Shown: in pieces, positions 38,201-49,608 of the stretch
How the letters are laid out: every line of letters begins with the position of its first letter
How positions within the stretch are numbered: the first letter of the stretch is position 1
Origin: Casuarina equisetifolia
Taxonomy: Eukaryota; Streptophyta; Magnoliopsida; Fagales; Casuarinaceae
Direction of reading: 5' to 3'
NCBI GenBank assembly: GCA_028551475.1
Contig: CM052354.1
Location: forward strand, 17,569,258 to 17,633,257
Length of the DNA stretch: 64,000 bases
Notes under the pieces: model-generated
Told to the model about the DNA's origin: nothing
Databases searched by the model: none
Seen by the model: only the letters and a program-made list of their open reading frames with translations
Translations under genes and position numbers: made by a program

Positions 38201-41200
38201 AGCTTGGATATCGAAAAATCAACAAATGCGATTTTCTGCTGTCTCTTTAGGGATAAAACCGCTATCATTTCATCTGATCTTTGAAGGTCCATAAAATGTT
38301 CTTTGAATGTACATTGAAGCTCACAATAACCTCTTCAACCGAAGCGCATTCAGGAGAAAGGGTGACAACTAGAAAGAGGATAACTGCTTCTGCAACTTTT
38401 TGAATTGCTCAGGATGATGTAGTGTCATCACTTAGCTTGGATATCGAAAAATCAACAAATGCGATTTTCTGCTGTCTCTTTAGGGATAAAACCGCTATCA
38501 TTTCATCTGATCTTTGAAGGTCCATAAAATGTTCTTTGAATGTACATTGAAGCTCACAATAACCTCTTCAACCGAAGCGCATTCAGGAGAAAGGGTGACA
38601 ACTAGAAAGAGGATAACTGCTTCTGCAACTTTTTGAATTGCTCAGGATGATGTAGTGTCATCACTTAGCTTGGATATCGAAAAATCAACAAATGCGATTT
38701 TCTGCTGTCTCTTTAGGGATAAAACCGCTATCATTTCATCTGATCTTTGAAGGTCCATAAAATGTTCTTTGAATGTACATTGAAGCTCACAATAACCTCT
38801 TCAACCGAAGCGCATTCAGGAGAAAGGGTGACAACTAGAAAGAGGATAACTGCTTCTGCAACTTTTTGAATTGCTCAGGATGATGTAGTGTCATCACTTA
38901 GCTTGGATATCGAAAAATCAACAAATGCGATTTTCTGCTGTCTCTTTAGGGATAAAACCGCTATCATTTCATCTGATCTTTGAAGGTCCATAAAATGTTC
39001 TTTGAATGTACATTGAAGCTCACAATAACCTCTTCAACCGAAGCGCATTCAGGAGAAAGGGTGACAACTAGAAAGAGGATAACTGCTTCTGCAACTTTTT
39101 GAATTGCTCAGGATGATGTAGTGTCATCACTTAGCTTGGATATCGAAAAATCAACAAATGCGATTTTCTGCTGTCTCTTTAGGGATAAAACCGCTATCAT
39201 TTCATCTGATCTTTGAAGGTCCATAAAATGTTCTTTGAATGTACATTGAAGCTCACAATAACCTCTTCAACCGAAGCGCATTCAGGAGAAAGGGTGACAA
39301 CTAGAAAGAGGATAACTGCTTCTGCAACTTTTTGAATTGCTCAGGATGATGTAGTGTCATCACTTAGCTTGGATATCGAAAAATCAACAAATGCGATTTT
39401 CTGCTGTCTCTTTAGGGATAAAACCGCTATCATTTCATCTGATCTTTGAAGGTCCATAAAATGTTCTTTGAATGTACATTGAAGCTCACAATAACCTCTT
39501 CAACCGAAGCGCATTCAGGAGAAAGGGTGACAACTAGAAAGAGGATAACTGCTTCTGCAACTTTTTGAATTGCTCAGGATGATGTAGTGTCATCACTTAG
39601 CTTGGATATCGAAAAATCAACAAATGCGATTTTCTGCTGTCTCTTTAGGGATAAAACCGCTATCATTTCATCTGATCTTTGAAGGTCCATAAAATGTTCT
39701 TTGAATGTACATTGAAGCTCACAATAACCTCTTCAACCGAAGCGCATTCAGGAGAAAGGGTGACAACTAGAAAGAGGATAACTGCTTCTGCAACTTTTTG
39801 AATTGCTCAGGATGATGTAGTGTCATCACTTAGCTTGGATATCGAAAAATCAACAAATGCGATTTTCTGCTGTCTCTTTAGGGATAAAACCGCTATCATT
39901 TCATCTGATCTTTGAAGGTCCATAAAATGTTCTTTGAATGTACATTGAAGCTCACAATAACCTCTTCAACCGAAGCGCATTCAGGAGAAAGGGTGACAAC
40001 TAGAAAGAGGATAACTGCTTCTGCAACTTTTTGAATTGCTCAGGATGATGTAGTGTCATCACTTAGCTTGGATATCGAAAAATCAACAAATGCGATTTTC
40101 TGCTGTCTCTTTAGGGATAAAACCGCTATCATTTCATCTGATCTTTGAAGGTCCATAAAATGTTCTTTGAATGTACATTGAAGCTCACAATAACCTCTTC
40201 AACCGAAGCGCATTCAGGAGAAAGGGTGACAACTAGAAAGAGGATAACTGCTTCTGCAACTTTTTGAATTGCTCAGGATGATGTAGTGTCATCACTTAGC
40301 TTGGATATCGAAAAATCAACAAATGCGATTTTCTGCTGTCTCTTTAGGGATAAAACCGCTATCATTTCATCTGATCTTTGAAGGTCCATAAAATGTTCTG
40401 TGAATGTACATTGAAGCTCACAATAACCTCTTCAACCGAAGCGCATTCAGGAGAAAGGGTGACAACTAGAAAGAGGATAACTGCTTCTGCAACTTTTTGA
40501 ATTGCTCAGGATGATGTAGTGTCATCACTTAGCTTGGATATCGAAAAATCAACAAATGCGATTTTCTGCTGTCTCTTTAGGGATAAAACCGCTATCATTT
40601 CATCTGATCTTTGAAGGTCCATAAAATGTTCTTTGAATGTACATTGAAGCTCACAATAACCTCTTCAACCGAAGCGCATTCAGGAGAAAGGGTGACAACT
40701 AGAAAGAGGATAACTGCTTCTGCAACTTTTTGAATTGCTCAGGATGATGTAGTGTCATCACTTAGCTTGGATATCGAAAAATCAACAAATGCGATTTTCT
40801 GCTGTCTCTTTAGGGATAAAACCGCTGGGCATCAAACTCATAGCATCCAATTCAATGCATGCATTACCAGGTGAAATGGAATGACTTTTGACAACAATGG
40901 AATTTGCACACTAATCAGGCAAGTATGACTTGATATTAATTCTGAAAACACCTAAGATATACAGTTTTGACAGCATTAAAAATTATGTAAGGCAAATGAA
41001 AAGTCAACGGTAGCGAACCTAAGACATAAATTTTGGCATTAAAATAGTAGAGGAAAAGTAAAATACCCAGATAGCTTCTCTAAATTGGCGTATCATAGGA
41101 TGGTTTTGTGGAACTGAAGATGAACTAGCTTTGAACTTTGGAATCTCATCGTTGAATAACTTCTTAAAATTGGTTAACTGCACTTGAAATATCAAACTAA

Positions 41201-43279
41201 CAACTCAGAATAAAGGAGGAATCGTTCATAGAGAAAAAACTATGCATCATATCGAGTGCAAGCACCTCTTCTCCAGGGTTGTAGCTATCTCCAACAGAAT
41301 GAATTGCGGATGAAAAGTGCATACAGTCTTCAAACGAAGCCAATAACTCAACAACCCCACTTTCAAGCTCCTTCACCTACAGCAATGCCAAGTTACTCAT
41401 TGATTTATGTAGCCAACTATCTAGAGTTTCCCATCATCTTCAAACCGAAATTAACAAAAACCAATTTTTCAATCATTTTGAAGTAGAAGACCCATCATTT
41501 AAAAGAAAAGCTCTACACAAGTAACACTGCAACTGCAATAATTCAACCAAAAAAAAAAAACAGAAAACGGATCAAAAAAGGCATCAAGAAAAAGCTGCCA
41601 TTACATAGGAAAACACGAGAGATAACAGCTCTGGTTCCAAATGGGGTTAGTACAGGTTTTAGAGGTTGAGGTTATTTGTACGTCCGCAATAAGACTTACA
41701 CTAATCCTTATCTTTCTGCCTCATCAACTCAGATCCAGGAATTCTTGGTCAAATTGGGATCCATAGAAAATTCCAAAAGGCAGGATTCTCAGCATTGTTA
41801 AGCAGAAAGGTCATGATATTTTCAAATCACATATCAGTAAAGAAAGTGGAATTGTAACAGAGAAGAGGTTGGCTATCTAGCAATGGATACAAAAACATGA
41901 GTTAACCTCTCCCCCACATGGGAAAATCACACCAACCATACTGCCTAGTATCTCCACCTCTCCCTCTAGGCCTGCTTTCGTTTCTTTCTAGCCTAGGGCC
42001 ATGCACACTGATAATCCGTGAGTGTGAAAGGCGAGATTGCATGCCTTACCACAAAACCCAATGGAATCGTGTGAGATCTTACACCCTGATGCCACATCTA
42101 GTCAAGAGGTACAAGATTTTGCATACCCACTACCACTCTGCCCCTACATCGAGTGGCAAGGTGCGTGATGCCACTTACACTGATAAGATGACTGACCAAT
42201 GACTGACTTCTGTCAGTGTTAACATTGTTGAGGAGCCCTGATGCAGTTGATCACTTGATGGTGGCCAACACCCATCTTTTCATTCGTAGGAAACTAACAG
42301 CAGCCAATCCAAGGGAAACAATACCCACCCCTACTAAGAAGATCTGAACTTTTTACCCTTTCCAACATTTTCTTAGCCACTAATAACAGGACCAACTAAC
42401 ATTAAAAGAATTTACCATTCATCAGTTGGCTGAAGGTAATTCCCTCTCAAATGTCAAATTTGAAATAAATTTAGATCCACCACTTAATAATCCTGTAAAT
42501 ATTCTCTATTCTATCACAACCAAACAAAGCATAAACAGCACAATAATAAAAGAAAAAAAGGTTAATGTTCAGAAGAGTAGAATACCATCTGAGACTGATT
42601 ATCTCTCTCCAAGTCAACCCCAATTTCCTTCATCATATTCAATGCCTTTCGAATTTCCTGAAGCAAAAACAAACCAAATGGTAGCACCATGAATAGGATA
42701 TCCAATGTGATAAGGCCTCATTTGGATAAGAATTCGAACACTCGACTTAATTGCAAAAGATAAAACCATATTGTCCTCCGCTCCAAAGAGCGACAAAGTA
42801 CTTCCAGTTGGGCAATTAAAGGGAAAATCAGTCACCACTGAGTTATACAAAGTCTTTGAAAGCACTTATCATGCATTACAAGCAAAAGCATCATATTGTG
42901 TTCATTTTCAGAAAACAAGCGAACTGTGATCAAATTCAATTATGGCGTGCCCTGCAATTTATAGTTCATCATATTCAGCAATTGATGCATACCCACTTCC
43001 AAAATGCCGAACAAACAGCGCCTTTGGGTTTCGCCGATGATAGGGCCAGGCACTGCTTGGCCAGCACCGTCAAAGTAATTGAATTTATTCTCGAAACAAA
43101 CAATAGGATTCCCAAAATCACCAAATGTACTTCCAAACTTGTAGGGAAAAACAAAAAAAACAAAAAGGAAGAGAAAAAGTTACGGCGATGAGGGACTGAT
43201 TGTCGGAGTACAGCGTCGAAGCTGCAGTTTGAATTCTTCCAGCAACACCGCCGGCCCGGGAGGCCGAAGTGGAGGCCAT
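32215..43279 (-). CDS. MMS21: E3 SUMO-protein ligase MMS21/NSE2 (HIGH PLOIDY2, At3g15150 homologue)
   Basis: Seven exons: 43279-43184, 42657-42586, 41376-41266, 41177-41067, 33639-33500, 32513-32428 and 32354-32215. They total 756 nt (251 residues, close to the roughly 249 of Arabidopsis), with every junction phase consistent. The N-terminal half is the helical part that binds SMC5 (STLYSDNQSLIA, EIRKALNMMKEIG). From residue 131 comes NVHHPGEPMPGEEQDD, then the SP-RING: CPLSG (161-165), zinc ligands C180, H182, C202 and C207 in VECKHIYEK and CPVAGCPK, and a VVCDPLL..EIDEMR tail. The family is the SUMO ligase subunit of the SMC5/6 complex and acts in DNA repair and root meristem maintenance. 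Intron 4 (33640-41066) is 7.4 kb and contains a 24-copy 233-bp tandem array. The gene looks intact. Confidence 0.93.
33640..35234. other. MMS21 intron 4 flank, 5' of the array on the plus strand
   Basis: Unique intronic sequence with no recognised gene or mobile element. Confidence 0.5.
35235..40826. repeat. Tandem array: 24.0 copies of a 233-bp unit in an MMS21 intron
   Basis: Each unit runs from ATCATTTCATCTGATC to GGGATAAAACCGCT. Starts fall at 35235 + n x 233 for n = 0-23, and the last unit ends exactly at 40826, giving 5592 bp with no indel. By eye only three single-base variants were seen: C to A at unit position 11 in copies 5 (36177) and 8 (36876), and T to G at position 40 in copy 23 (40400). 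The flanks are unique intron sequence. Near-identity implies very recent amplification or strong homogenisation. The unit resembles no transposon I know, and there are no spacers, so it is not CRISPR-like. Confidence 0.97.
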
Positions 43280-44864
43280 CGATGATCCCTAGTGCTTTGA
43301 AGTCTTGAGAAGTCGCATTTGGTTTGCGATCACTTTTTGAGGGATGCGAGGGAAAAATTTTACAACTATCTAAGCAAATTTCAAGCATTTGTTTATTGAA
43401 ACCAAAACTTAAAAACATTAATAAAAACTCTTTTGGCTTATTATTCATGAAGCTTTCCTTTTTGCTAAACAAATTCTGATTTTAGAACGACGTTTGTTAA
43501 TTATTTTGGAAACCGACTTTCATGTATTATTTCTTTCCAAAACATTATATAACCGAAAATAATCATAAGTATATGAAATCTGTGGAAAATATCTAACTAA
43601 GAAAAATTTAAAAAATAATATTAAAATTATAATTTTGTGTGCGAAGAAAGAACCCTAAATTTATTATATTACAATATTTTTCTTTTATAATTTTTTTTAT
43701 TAATTTGTAACTTTTAAGCATGTAATTCAGTTGGTAGTCTAATGTATCTAGAATCAAAAGTCTAAAATTCAATAGTCAACTCCCTTACATTTTCATTTAC
43801 AAAAAAAAAATATATTAATCGTACAAAAAAAAAAGAATGAGAGAGGAACCAGAAAAAAAAAAAGAAAGTCATTATAGAGAGAAAAATATTTAAACAAAAT
43901 AATTAATTATTTCTCTCATGGATTTTTTTTCCCAAAAAAAGATGATACTCTAGTACATTTTACAAATAAAAATAAAATTGGACTTAAAAATAATATTTTA
44001 TAGAGATATACAAAGGGTAGAATATAAGTCTAATCCTTAAGAAATAACTTGCTGAGCTACATGTCAACCTCACATCTTGAATGTACTAAGAACTCTTTTT
44101 ATGGATATCAAGAAATTTTTTCAAATCATGTTATATTTGATGTTCTTACATAAATGATTGCTTAGTATCCTCTTTTATTCCCTCTATCATTAACAACGTA
44201 TCATCCCAATCTTCCACTTGATTTATTTTGTATCAGTGATTAGTATTGAATTTAATGAGCCAACAGACTTAATCAAACTATTCCTTTTTTTTTTAAAATA
44301 AAAAAAAATTTCTACCAAATGCTTCATGTAGAGGGTAATGTAGTGTCTCCATGCTAGCTGGTTTGAGAGAGACACCTGCATAGAAAGAGCTGTTAGAGTC
44401 CTTCAAAGGAGAAAGAAAAAGACGACCATTTGATTTGATCGTGTCTTTGTAGTTGTGGGAAAAGGCTTAATAGTGTTTTGCTTCCACAAGCATATCTTGA
44501 AATGCTGATATACGTCATTCATGGGCGTTCATGGATGCATGAAAATGACCCAAAAATGTATTTTCAGAAACTAACCTGATAAATTATAACTAAAAAGAAC
44601 TCAACTCTCATTGTTTTCGAAGTTTCAAGGGGTGGTAAAGAAGCTAAATACTTCTTAATTAACATGATTGCTGCCCATAGTTTGTGCAATTCCAGTGGAT
44701 GCACTTACGTGCACCGAAGATTATTGGTTCATCTGTAAAATTTCAGAACTTGTCCATGAGTCTCGTTGAGAAACTCGGCAATATTGTTTATATAATGAAG
44801 TCTAAGGAACCTGCCTTCCTTGTATCCTGCACAATTCAACAAGCATTCTTGACTACAAAAGAGA
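43280..44864. other. Intergenic region between MMS21 and the universal stress protein gene
   Basis: A bidirectional upstream region, since the two genes diverge. The first about 100 bases (GC-richer) probably hold the MMS21 5' UTR. Positions 43480-44330 are very AT-rich with long A and T runs. The stretch just before 44865 probably contains the promoter of the stress protein gene. No gene was seen. Confidence 0.5.
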
Positions 44865-45842
44865 ATGAACCAAGAGACTCCAATGGTGACTCCCGAGAAG
44901 CAAGTGATGGTGGTAGGTTTCGATGATAAGGAAGATAGCACATACGCCTTGCAATGGACTCTGACCCACTTCTTCACTCCCTCTGCCTCGCACGCTCCTT
45001 TTAGGCTGGTCATTGTCTATGCCAAACCTTCCCCTCCCTCTGCTACCGCTCCTGGTAACTCCAGATGTTTGAAGTATGAAATCAGATGTAACCACACATT
45101 GGACAAGCATGCACACAGGAACACTTATTCTACGTGTAGATGTTTATATATGGATTGTTTATTGAGTAAAATTCCTTTTACTTTATGAAGTTCATTAGCT
45201 GCATCATTTTTCTTATCACCTACCTTTTGTAGAAGCTGTCGAAATCTTACGATCTACAGAGGCAGACATGAAAAAGATAGCTGCTGGCGTTGCAAAAATC
45301 ACTGAGGAAGTATGCGGTAGTGAACTGGTAAGAATTCCACTACAGCTGCATGTGTTGCATCTTTAATATATAAAAAAACACAAGCAAATCCTGTTAGAGA
45401 TAGCGTAATGAACTTTTTTTTTTCCCCCATACAATTCATGCTTATGTTCTGTTTCCAAAGGAATATGATGATTTCCATTGAAGTTGGCTGGTTTTGTTGG
45501 TGTTCTCTACTTAGTGTGCACGTGCAGATATTCTGAACTTTTCAAACGATATGCAGGCGAATAATGTCGTGGTGGAGGTGATGCAAGGAGATCCTAGGGA
45601 TGTTCTTTGTGATGCTGCAAAGAAACACCAGGCTTCTATGTTGGTGGTGGGCAGCCATGGCTATGGAGCTATAAAGAGGTGTGGCTCTAAATAGGTCTCT
45701 TTAATTCATTGGGCAGCTACTGCTTATGACTGAAAACCTTTACAATTCGTGCAGGGCGGTTAAAGGAAGTGTAAGTGACTACTGTGCTCACCATGCCCAG
45801 TGCACTGTGATGATTGTGAAGAAGCCTAAAACCAAACACTAG
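44865..45842 (+). CDS. Universal stress protein A-like protein (ATP-binding type)
   Basis: Four exons: 44865-45054, 45233-45327, 45557-45678 and 45755-45842. They total 495 nt (164 residues), with consistent phases and a TAG stop at 45840-45842. The protein has the UspA fold: an N-terminal VMVVGFDDKEDSTYALQW strand-helix, LVIVYAKPSP, then LVVGSHGYGAIKR and a C-terminal SDYCAHHAQCTVMIVKKPK. The ATP-binding signature G-x2-G-x9-G-S is complete (G127, G130, G140, S141). It resembles small soluble plant USPs such as At3g17020, which are linked to stress responses and whose exact role is generally unknown. The last donor (AAGAG|GTGTGG) is less typical but fits phase. The ATG at 44865 starts the USP domain after a short leader, and a second in-frame Met is at residue 7. 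Confidence 0.92.
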
Positions 45843-48094
45843 GACACGATTGCCTGCTCCACAGATGCAGTCACAGGCAGCGGCTGCAACAACCAAGTTC
45901 AGATCGAATGTGGGAGTTCAATGTAATGTTTTTATCCTTTTCAAATAAGGCGCTTGCCTCATGTTATATACCATTCAGCTCAACCTCGTTTGTTTAAAAT
46001 ATAAGTTAATGTTTCTCGTTGAAAGTTTCTCCTCCTTCCTCTCCCTTTCTAATGGATCAGAAACACATACACTTCTGTCCACCAGGTTCTCCGTTGAACC
46101 CGCCATGGTCGACAAAGTAAATAATCAAATCTTTCCTCGGTAGGGGAAGTGATTTCCTTAAAACCCAACCCGGAAAATATACTTAAATCCAATCCGCCTT
46201 TACTCTCGGTGGTGTGTAAAGAATTTTTAAGCTACACCCTACGTATGTCCATGGTTGCCTCTTGAATGTCAAACCATGTCAAAGGTTTCTTTGGACGAAG
46301 TGTGACAAATCACAAAAAGGGAACGAGATGATTATAGATTCTTAGGTGCAAAAGATCAAATTTATTCCAATAAGTTAGAAGCAAGAGTTTAGTCGTTCAT
46401 AACATTATAAGAAAATTTAAAGTCTAATCCAAAAATTAGCTTTGTAATAGGAAAGAAAAATTCACGTTAAAAATTTGCTCAAGATTCTTTCTTTGGTGTG
46501 AGACTATATGGTAATTGTCATGATAACTGCAGTATAAGGGAACCATAACCTTAGTTTACCAAATCCTTTCAAACAATAAGAGAAATAAATAATGTCTAAA
46601 CCATAAGTCAAGGTTATGTTTGTTTAAAAAAGAAAAAATCACATTACTCCTAGAACGTCCAATAATAATTCACTTTTCAAAAGAGGAAATTCAATGTCAT
46701 TTGAAAAAGAAAATAAAAATGCTTCCCAAGAAAATAAAACACACTACACTTTTTAGAAATTTGTCCTTTTTCAAATATGAATATTTTGGTAAAACATGTA
46801 CTTGTTTCCTTTCATGCAAAGGCTCATTTTAGTATTTCAAAAGAAAAAGAAAAAAAAAAAAGGAAGAAAGAAATGTCTACGCAACTATTATTACAATCAT
46901 CAGCCTAGAGGTGTTGAGTCTAGGAAACCTCTCCCTTTTAATTTCTCGTTGTTCCATTTGATAGCATAGAAGTCACCGATCACAAAACGGTGATTTTCAT
47001 ACCCTTTTTTTTTTTAATGGTTATTCACCAATTATTAAGAATGGCATGAGTTGTCTTATGTTGTTAGAATCACTTAGTTTTCTTTAAAATAAAAACATAC
47101 CCTTTTTTATCAACCAATTTTCTTTTTTAAAAGAGTTTTGTTGCAAAGTACTAGAATTCAAGTTCAGGAAAACACTTCATATAATTATACGAACCTAATA
47201 GCTTAAAATGGTCTGTGAGGGATGACAAAATCCATAACTTACATTATTTGCAGTAGGCGCGTTAAGAATGGTGGGATAGTCCTTTATTATCAAGAATCTT
47301 CTCTAAATATAAAAATATGTCGTGTAAATAACCAGACCATGAAACAGTTTGATTTATGGCTCTCCTGCTTTTCTCTTGCTCCTTTGCGTACAAAATCTGC
47401 GAGGTTTTGGGTGGAAAATGCAATTTGTCATCTTGTGGTTTCTGTTGGGATGATCTGTTGGTTAATATGGCTGAGAATTTCAAAGGCGATTCCCTTCTTT
47501 GTCTGATCGTTACCTTAATGCTAGCCCCCAAGTTCTACATTATCTGAACTGAAAGAATATCTACACTTTGCTTGGAAGGATAAAGATAGTTGACATTTGT
47601 TTGGACAATATCTTGCTACATAGGCTTCAACTGAGTTCTCTTCCTTTTGTGTCCAACTTGCCAATAGAATATCGTTTATCAATGTACTCTTGATCCTTAT
47701 CATAGAGAACCTTGACAGCTTTTTAGCTTTTATATCAATTTTTTTTTTCTTTTCTAGCGAAAAAAAAAAAGAAAGAAATTCAATGGCTATCAAGACTTGC
47801 ACCATATGCTTCTGACAAGAAGTGGAATTTCGAACCATCTTTTTTGATACAGTAAGAGCAGTTGTAGTAATATTTTTCGAATGTATTGCACACGAAAGAG
47901 ATCTCCTGAATTTTTCTTTGCGGATTCTGTTATTTGCTTTGGCCTGGGAGTTATGTATGTGGGTTTTATCTACACAGAAGGATGGAACATAATCAAATCA
48001 TGAGCAGGTATTTGCAGTTTTATATTTTGTAAAATGAAGCCAAATCATTAGAGCAGTAATACAGTAAAGCAAAACTAAATACGTTGAGGTTGGC
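45843..48094. other. Intergenic region
   Basis: The first part is the 3' UTR and flank of the stress protein gene. The rest is AT-rich with A-runs (46840-46865) and small unconvincing ORFs. Confidence 0.5.
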
Positions 48095-48420
48095 AGCTTG
48101 TCCAAGCTTGGAGTCTTGGACTTTTATCAATTGTAAGCTTGAAGGAGTGTGTTGAGGTTAGTTGCCTGTAATCATGGTGCAAAGTTGTTAATGGAAAGAT
48201 CCCAGTTACTATACCTGTTAGAATTGACGTTTGGTGTATTTACCTCTGTGTTACTTATTTGTTTAGGTTTTTCTTATTGTATTGTATTTGGTTTACCTAC
48301 ATTCTTGAGTTACTTAACCATTTTTAGTTTGGAATGGTCTTTATAAGAGGTTGGTTTCTTTATATGAATTCTTACAATATTGGCAAAATCATTGTGTTCA
48401 TCCAAAACCTAACTAACTAA
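48095..48420 (+). mobile_element. Ty1/copia remnant: pol C-terminus plus start of 3' LTR
   Basis: On the plus strand a LSKLGVLDFYQL-type ending, characteristic of copia RNase H C-termini, is followed by a polypurine-like tract (CTTGAAGGAGTG) and then TGTTGAGGTTAG at 48152, a typical 3' LTR start. The LTR probably extends to about 48420. No partner LTR was found. A broken fossil; the right end is approximate. Confidence 0.45.
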
Positions 48421-49095
48421 AAAATAAATACACAAAAACAAAGAGAATCGTACCTTTAAACTCATGTTTGATCGACAACGATGTTGTTAAATGGAAACTG
48501 ACATGAAAGGTCGTCGAGTCTCTCCATAGATCAAATACAATGTTGCAAATATGGGTAAGATTAGAACATCTAGCCTCCGACTAAATACTCAATAAAGTGT
48601 TTGGCTTTGTTTGTTCGAAGAAGCTGTCGAGTAAACTATCTTACTGCTACATGTTTCATCCTTGTAATTTAAGTTTGTAAGACACCACCGATTTCTTTCT
48701 TCACTCTGTTAGCCTTTCAAGGATAGGTTTTTGTTGTTCTGGTGGATTGGGATTGGTAGAACATGAAGCTTATCATGGGTCCTTTTCTGAAGGATCTGCA
48801 AGACCCACTTCCGACAGAAGAAATTTTTTCGCTGATCAAACAGTAGATCTTGTTGCTAGAGTACTACACTAAAGACAACAAAAGTATTGTCGTCTTATAT
48901 TTGCATGGTTTCTAGTGTCCAACTATCGACCTGAACAAAAATTAAAAATTACTAATTTATGAAGCATTTTTTTTTTCAACTTTTTTTTATCTAACAGTGA
49001 TAAAATTGAAATAATTATACAATAAAATAAATCAAAATTAGGGAAAACCATACATATTTTGTTTTTCGTTCAACCACAATTCATGTTTGGCCATC
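48421..49095. other. Intergenic region downstream of the HD-Zip gene
   Basis: AT-rich sequence with nothing recognised; the 3' UTR of the minus-strand HD-Zip gene should lie at its right end. Confidence 0.5.
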
Positions 49096-49608
49096 TTATT
49101 CCCAGCTTGATCCATCTTCTCCAATCCAACCAGCATAGAGTTCCTGGTCAGTTGGCCAGATGTCGCCGTTCTCTACAGAGCAATTTAGACCGTCATGGAA
49201 GCTGGAACTCCCCGACTCATCAAAAGAAAAAGAATTACAAGAAACTCGAGGGCCTGTTTCTTTCAAAGCAAAGATCATTTCTCGAGCTTTCTCCAGCTCT
49301 CCTTTAAGGCGATCCACGTCTTTCTCGAGCCTCCTCTTTTCAACTAATGCATTTTCTAGCTGTTTCTGAAGCAGTTTGTAGTCAAGCTCAAGGCTTTGGG
49401 TCTTGCATCGGGCTCGCTTGTTTTGGTACCAGACGGAGACCTGTCTCGGGGCGATACCAAGTTGCCCTGCAAGCTGAAGCTTGAGCTCAGGGTCTAGTTT
49501 GTTATTGGAGGTGAAGCTTCGCTCAAGGAGCCTAACTTGATCAGGGTTTAGCCTCTTTTTTTTGTGCTTGGGTGAGTGTTTTTGGTTTTGGGTGGGGAAG
49601 AAATCCAT
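49096..49608 (-). CDS. HD-Zip class I transcription factor, ATHB52-like
   Basis: A single open exon of 170 residues. A short N-terminus leads into a basic HKKKRL and a homeodomain (about residues 16-70: [37 protein letters not shown]). This is followed directly by a leucine zipper with heptad positions L72, L79, A86, L93 and L100. The length and the NKRAR variant resemble Arabidopsis ATHB52 (At5g53980) within clade I. HD-Zip I factors bind CAATNATTG half-sites as dimers, often in ABA, light or hormone responses; the specific role is not visible here. Helix 3 reads W-Y-Q-N-K, with Tyr where nearly all plant homeodomains have Phe (homeodomain position 49), verified from the TAC codon. There is no intron, though many HD-Zip I genes have one. 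The ATG at 49608 is the first in frame. Confidence 0.9.
   Translation of the reverse strand: MDFFPTQNQKHSPKHKKKRLNPDQVRLLERSFTSNNKLDPELKLQLAGQLGIAPRQVSVWYQNKRARCKTQSLELDYKLLQKQLENALVEKRRLEKDVDRLKGELEKAREMIFALKETGPRVSCNSFSFDESGSSSFHDGLNCSVENGDIWPTDQELYAGWIGEDGSSWE

Noticed and set aside
35235-40826. CRISPR array or LTR-like origin for the tandem repeat
   Set aside because: Units abut directly with no variable spacers, and no TG...CA ends, primer site or flanking duplication were found; this is a simple tandem array in a plant nuclear intron.
47521-47838. Minus-strand ORF resembling retrotransposon gag
   Set aside because: Weak composition-level similarity only; no LTR or flanking structure.
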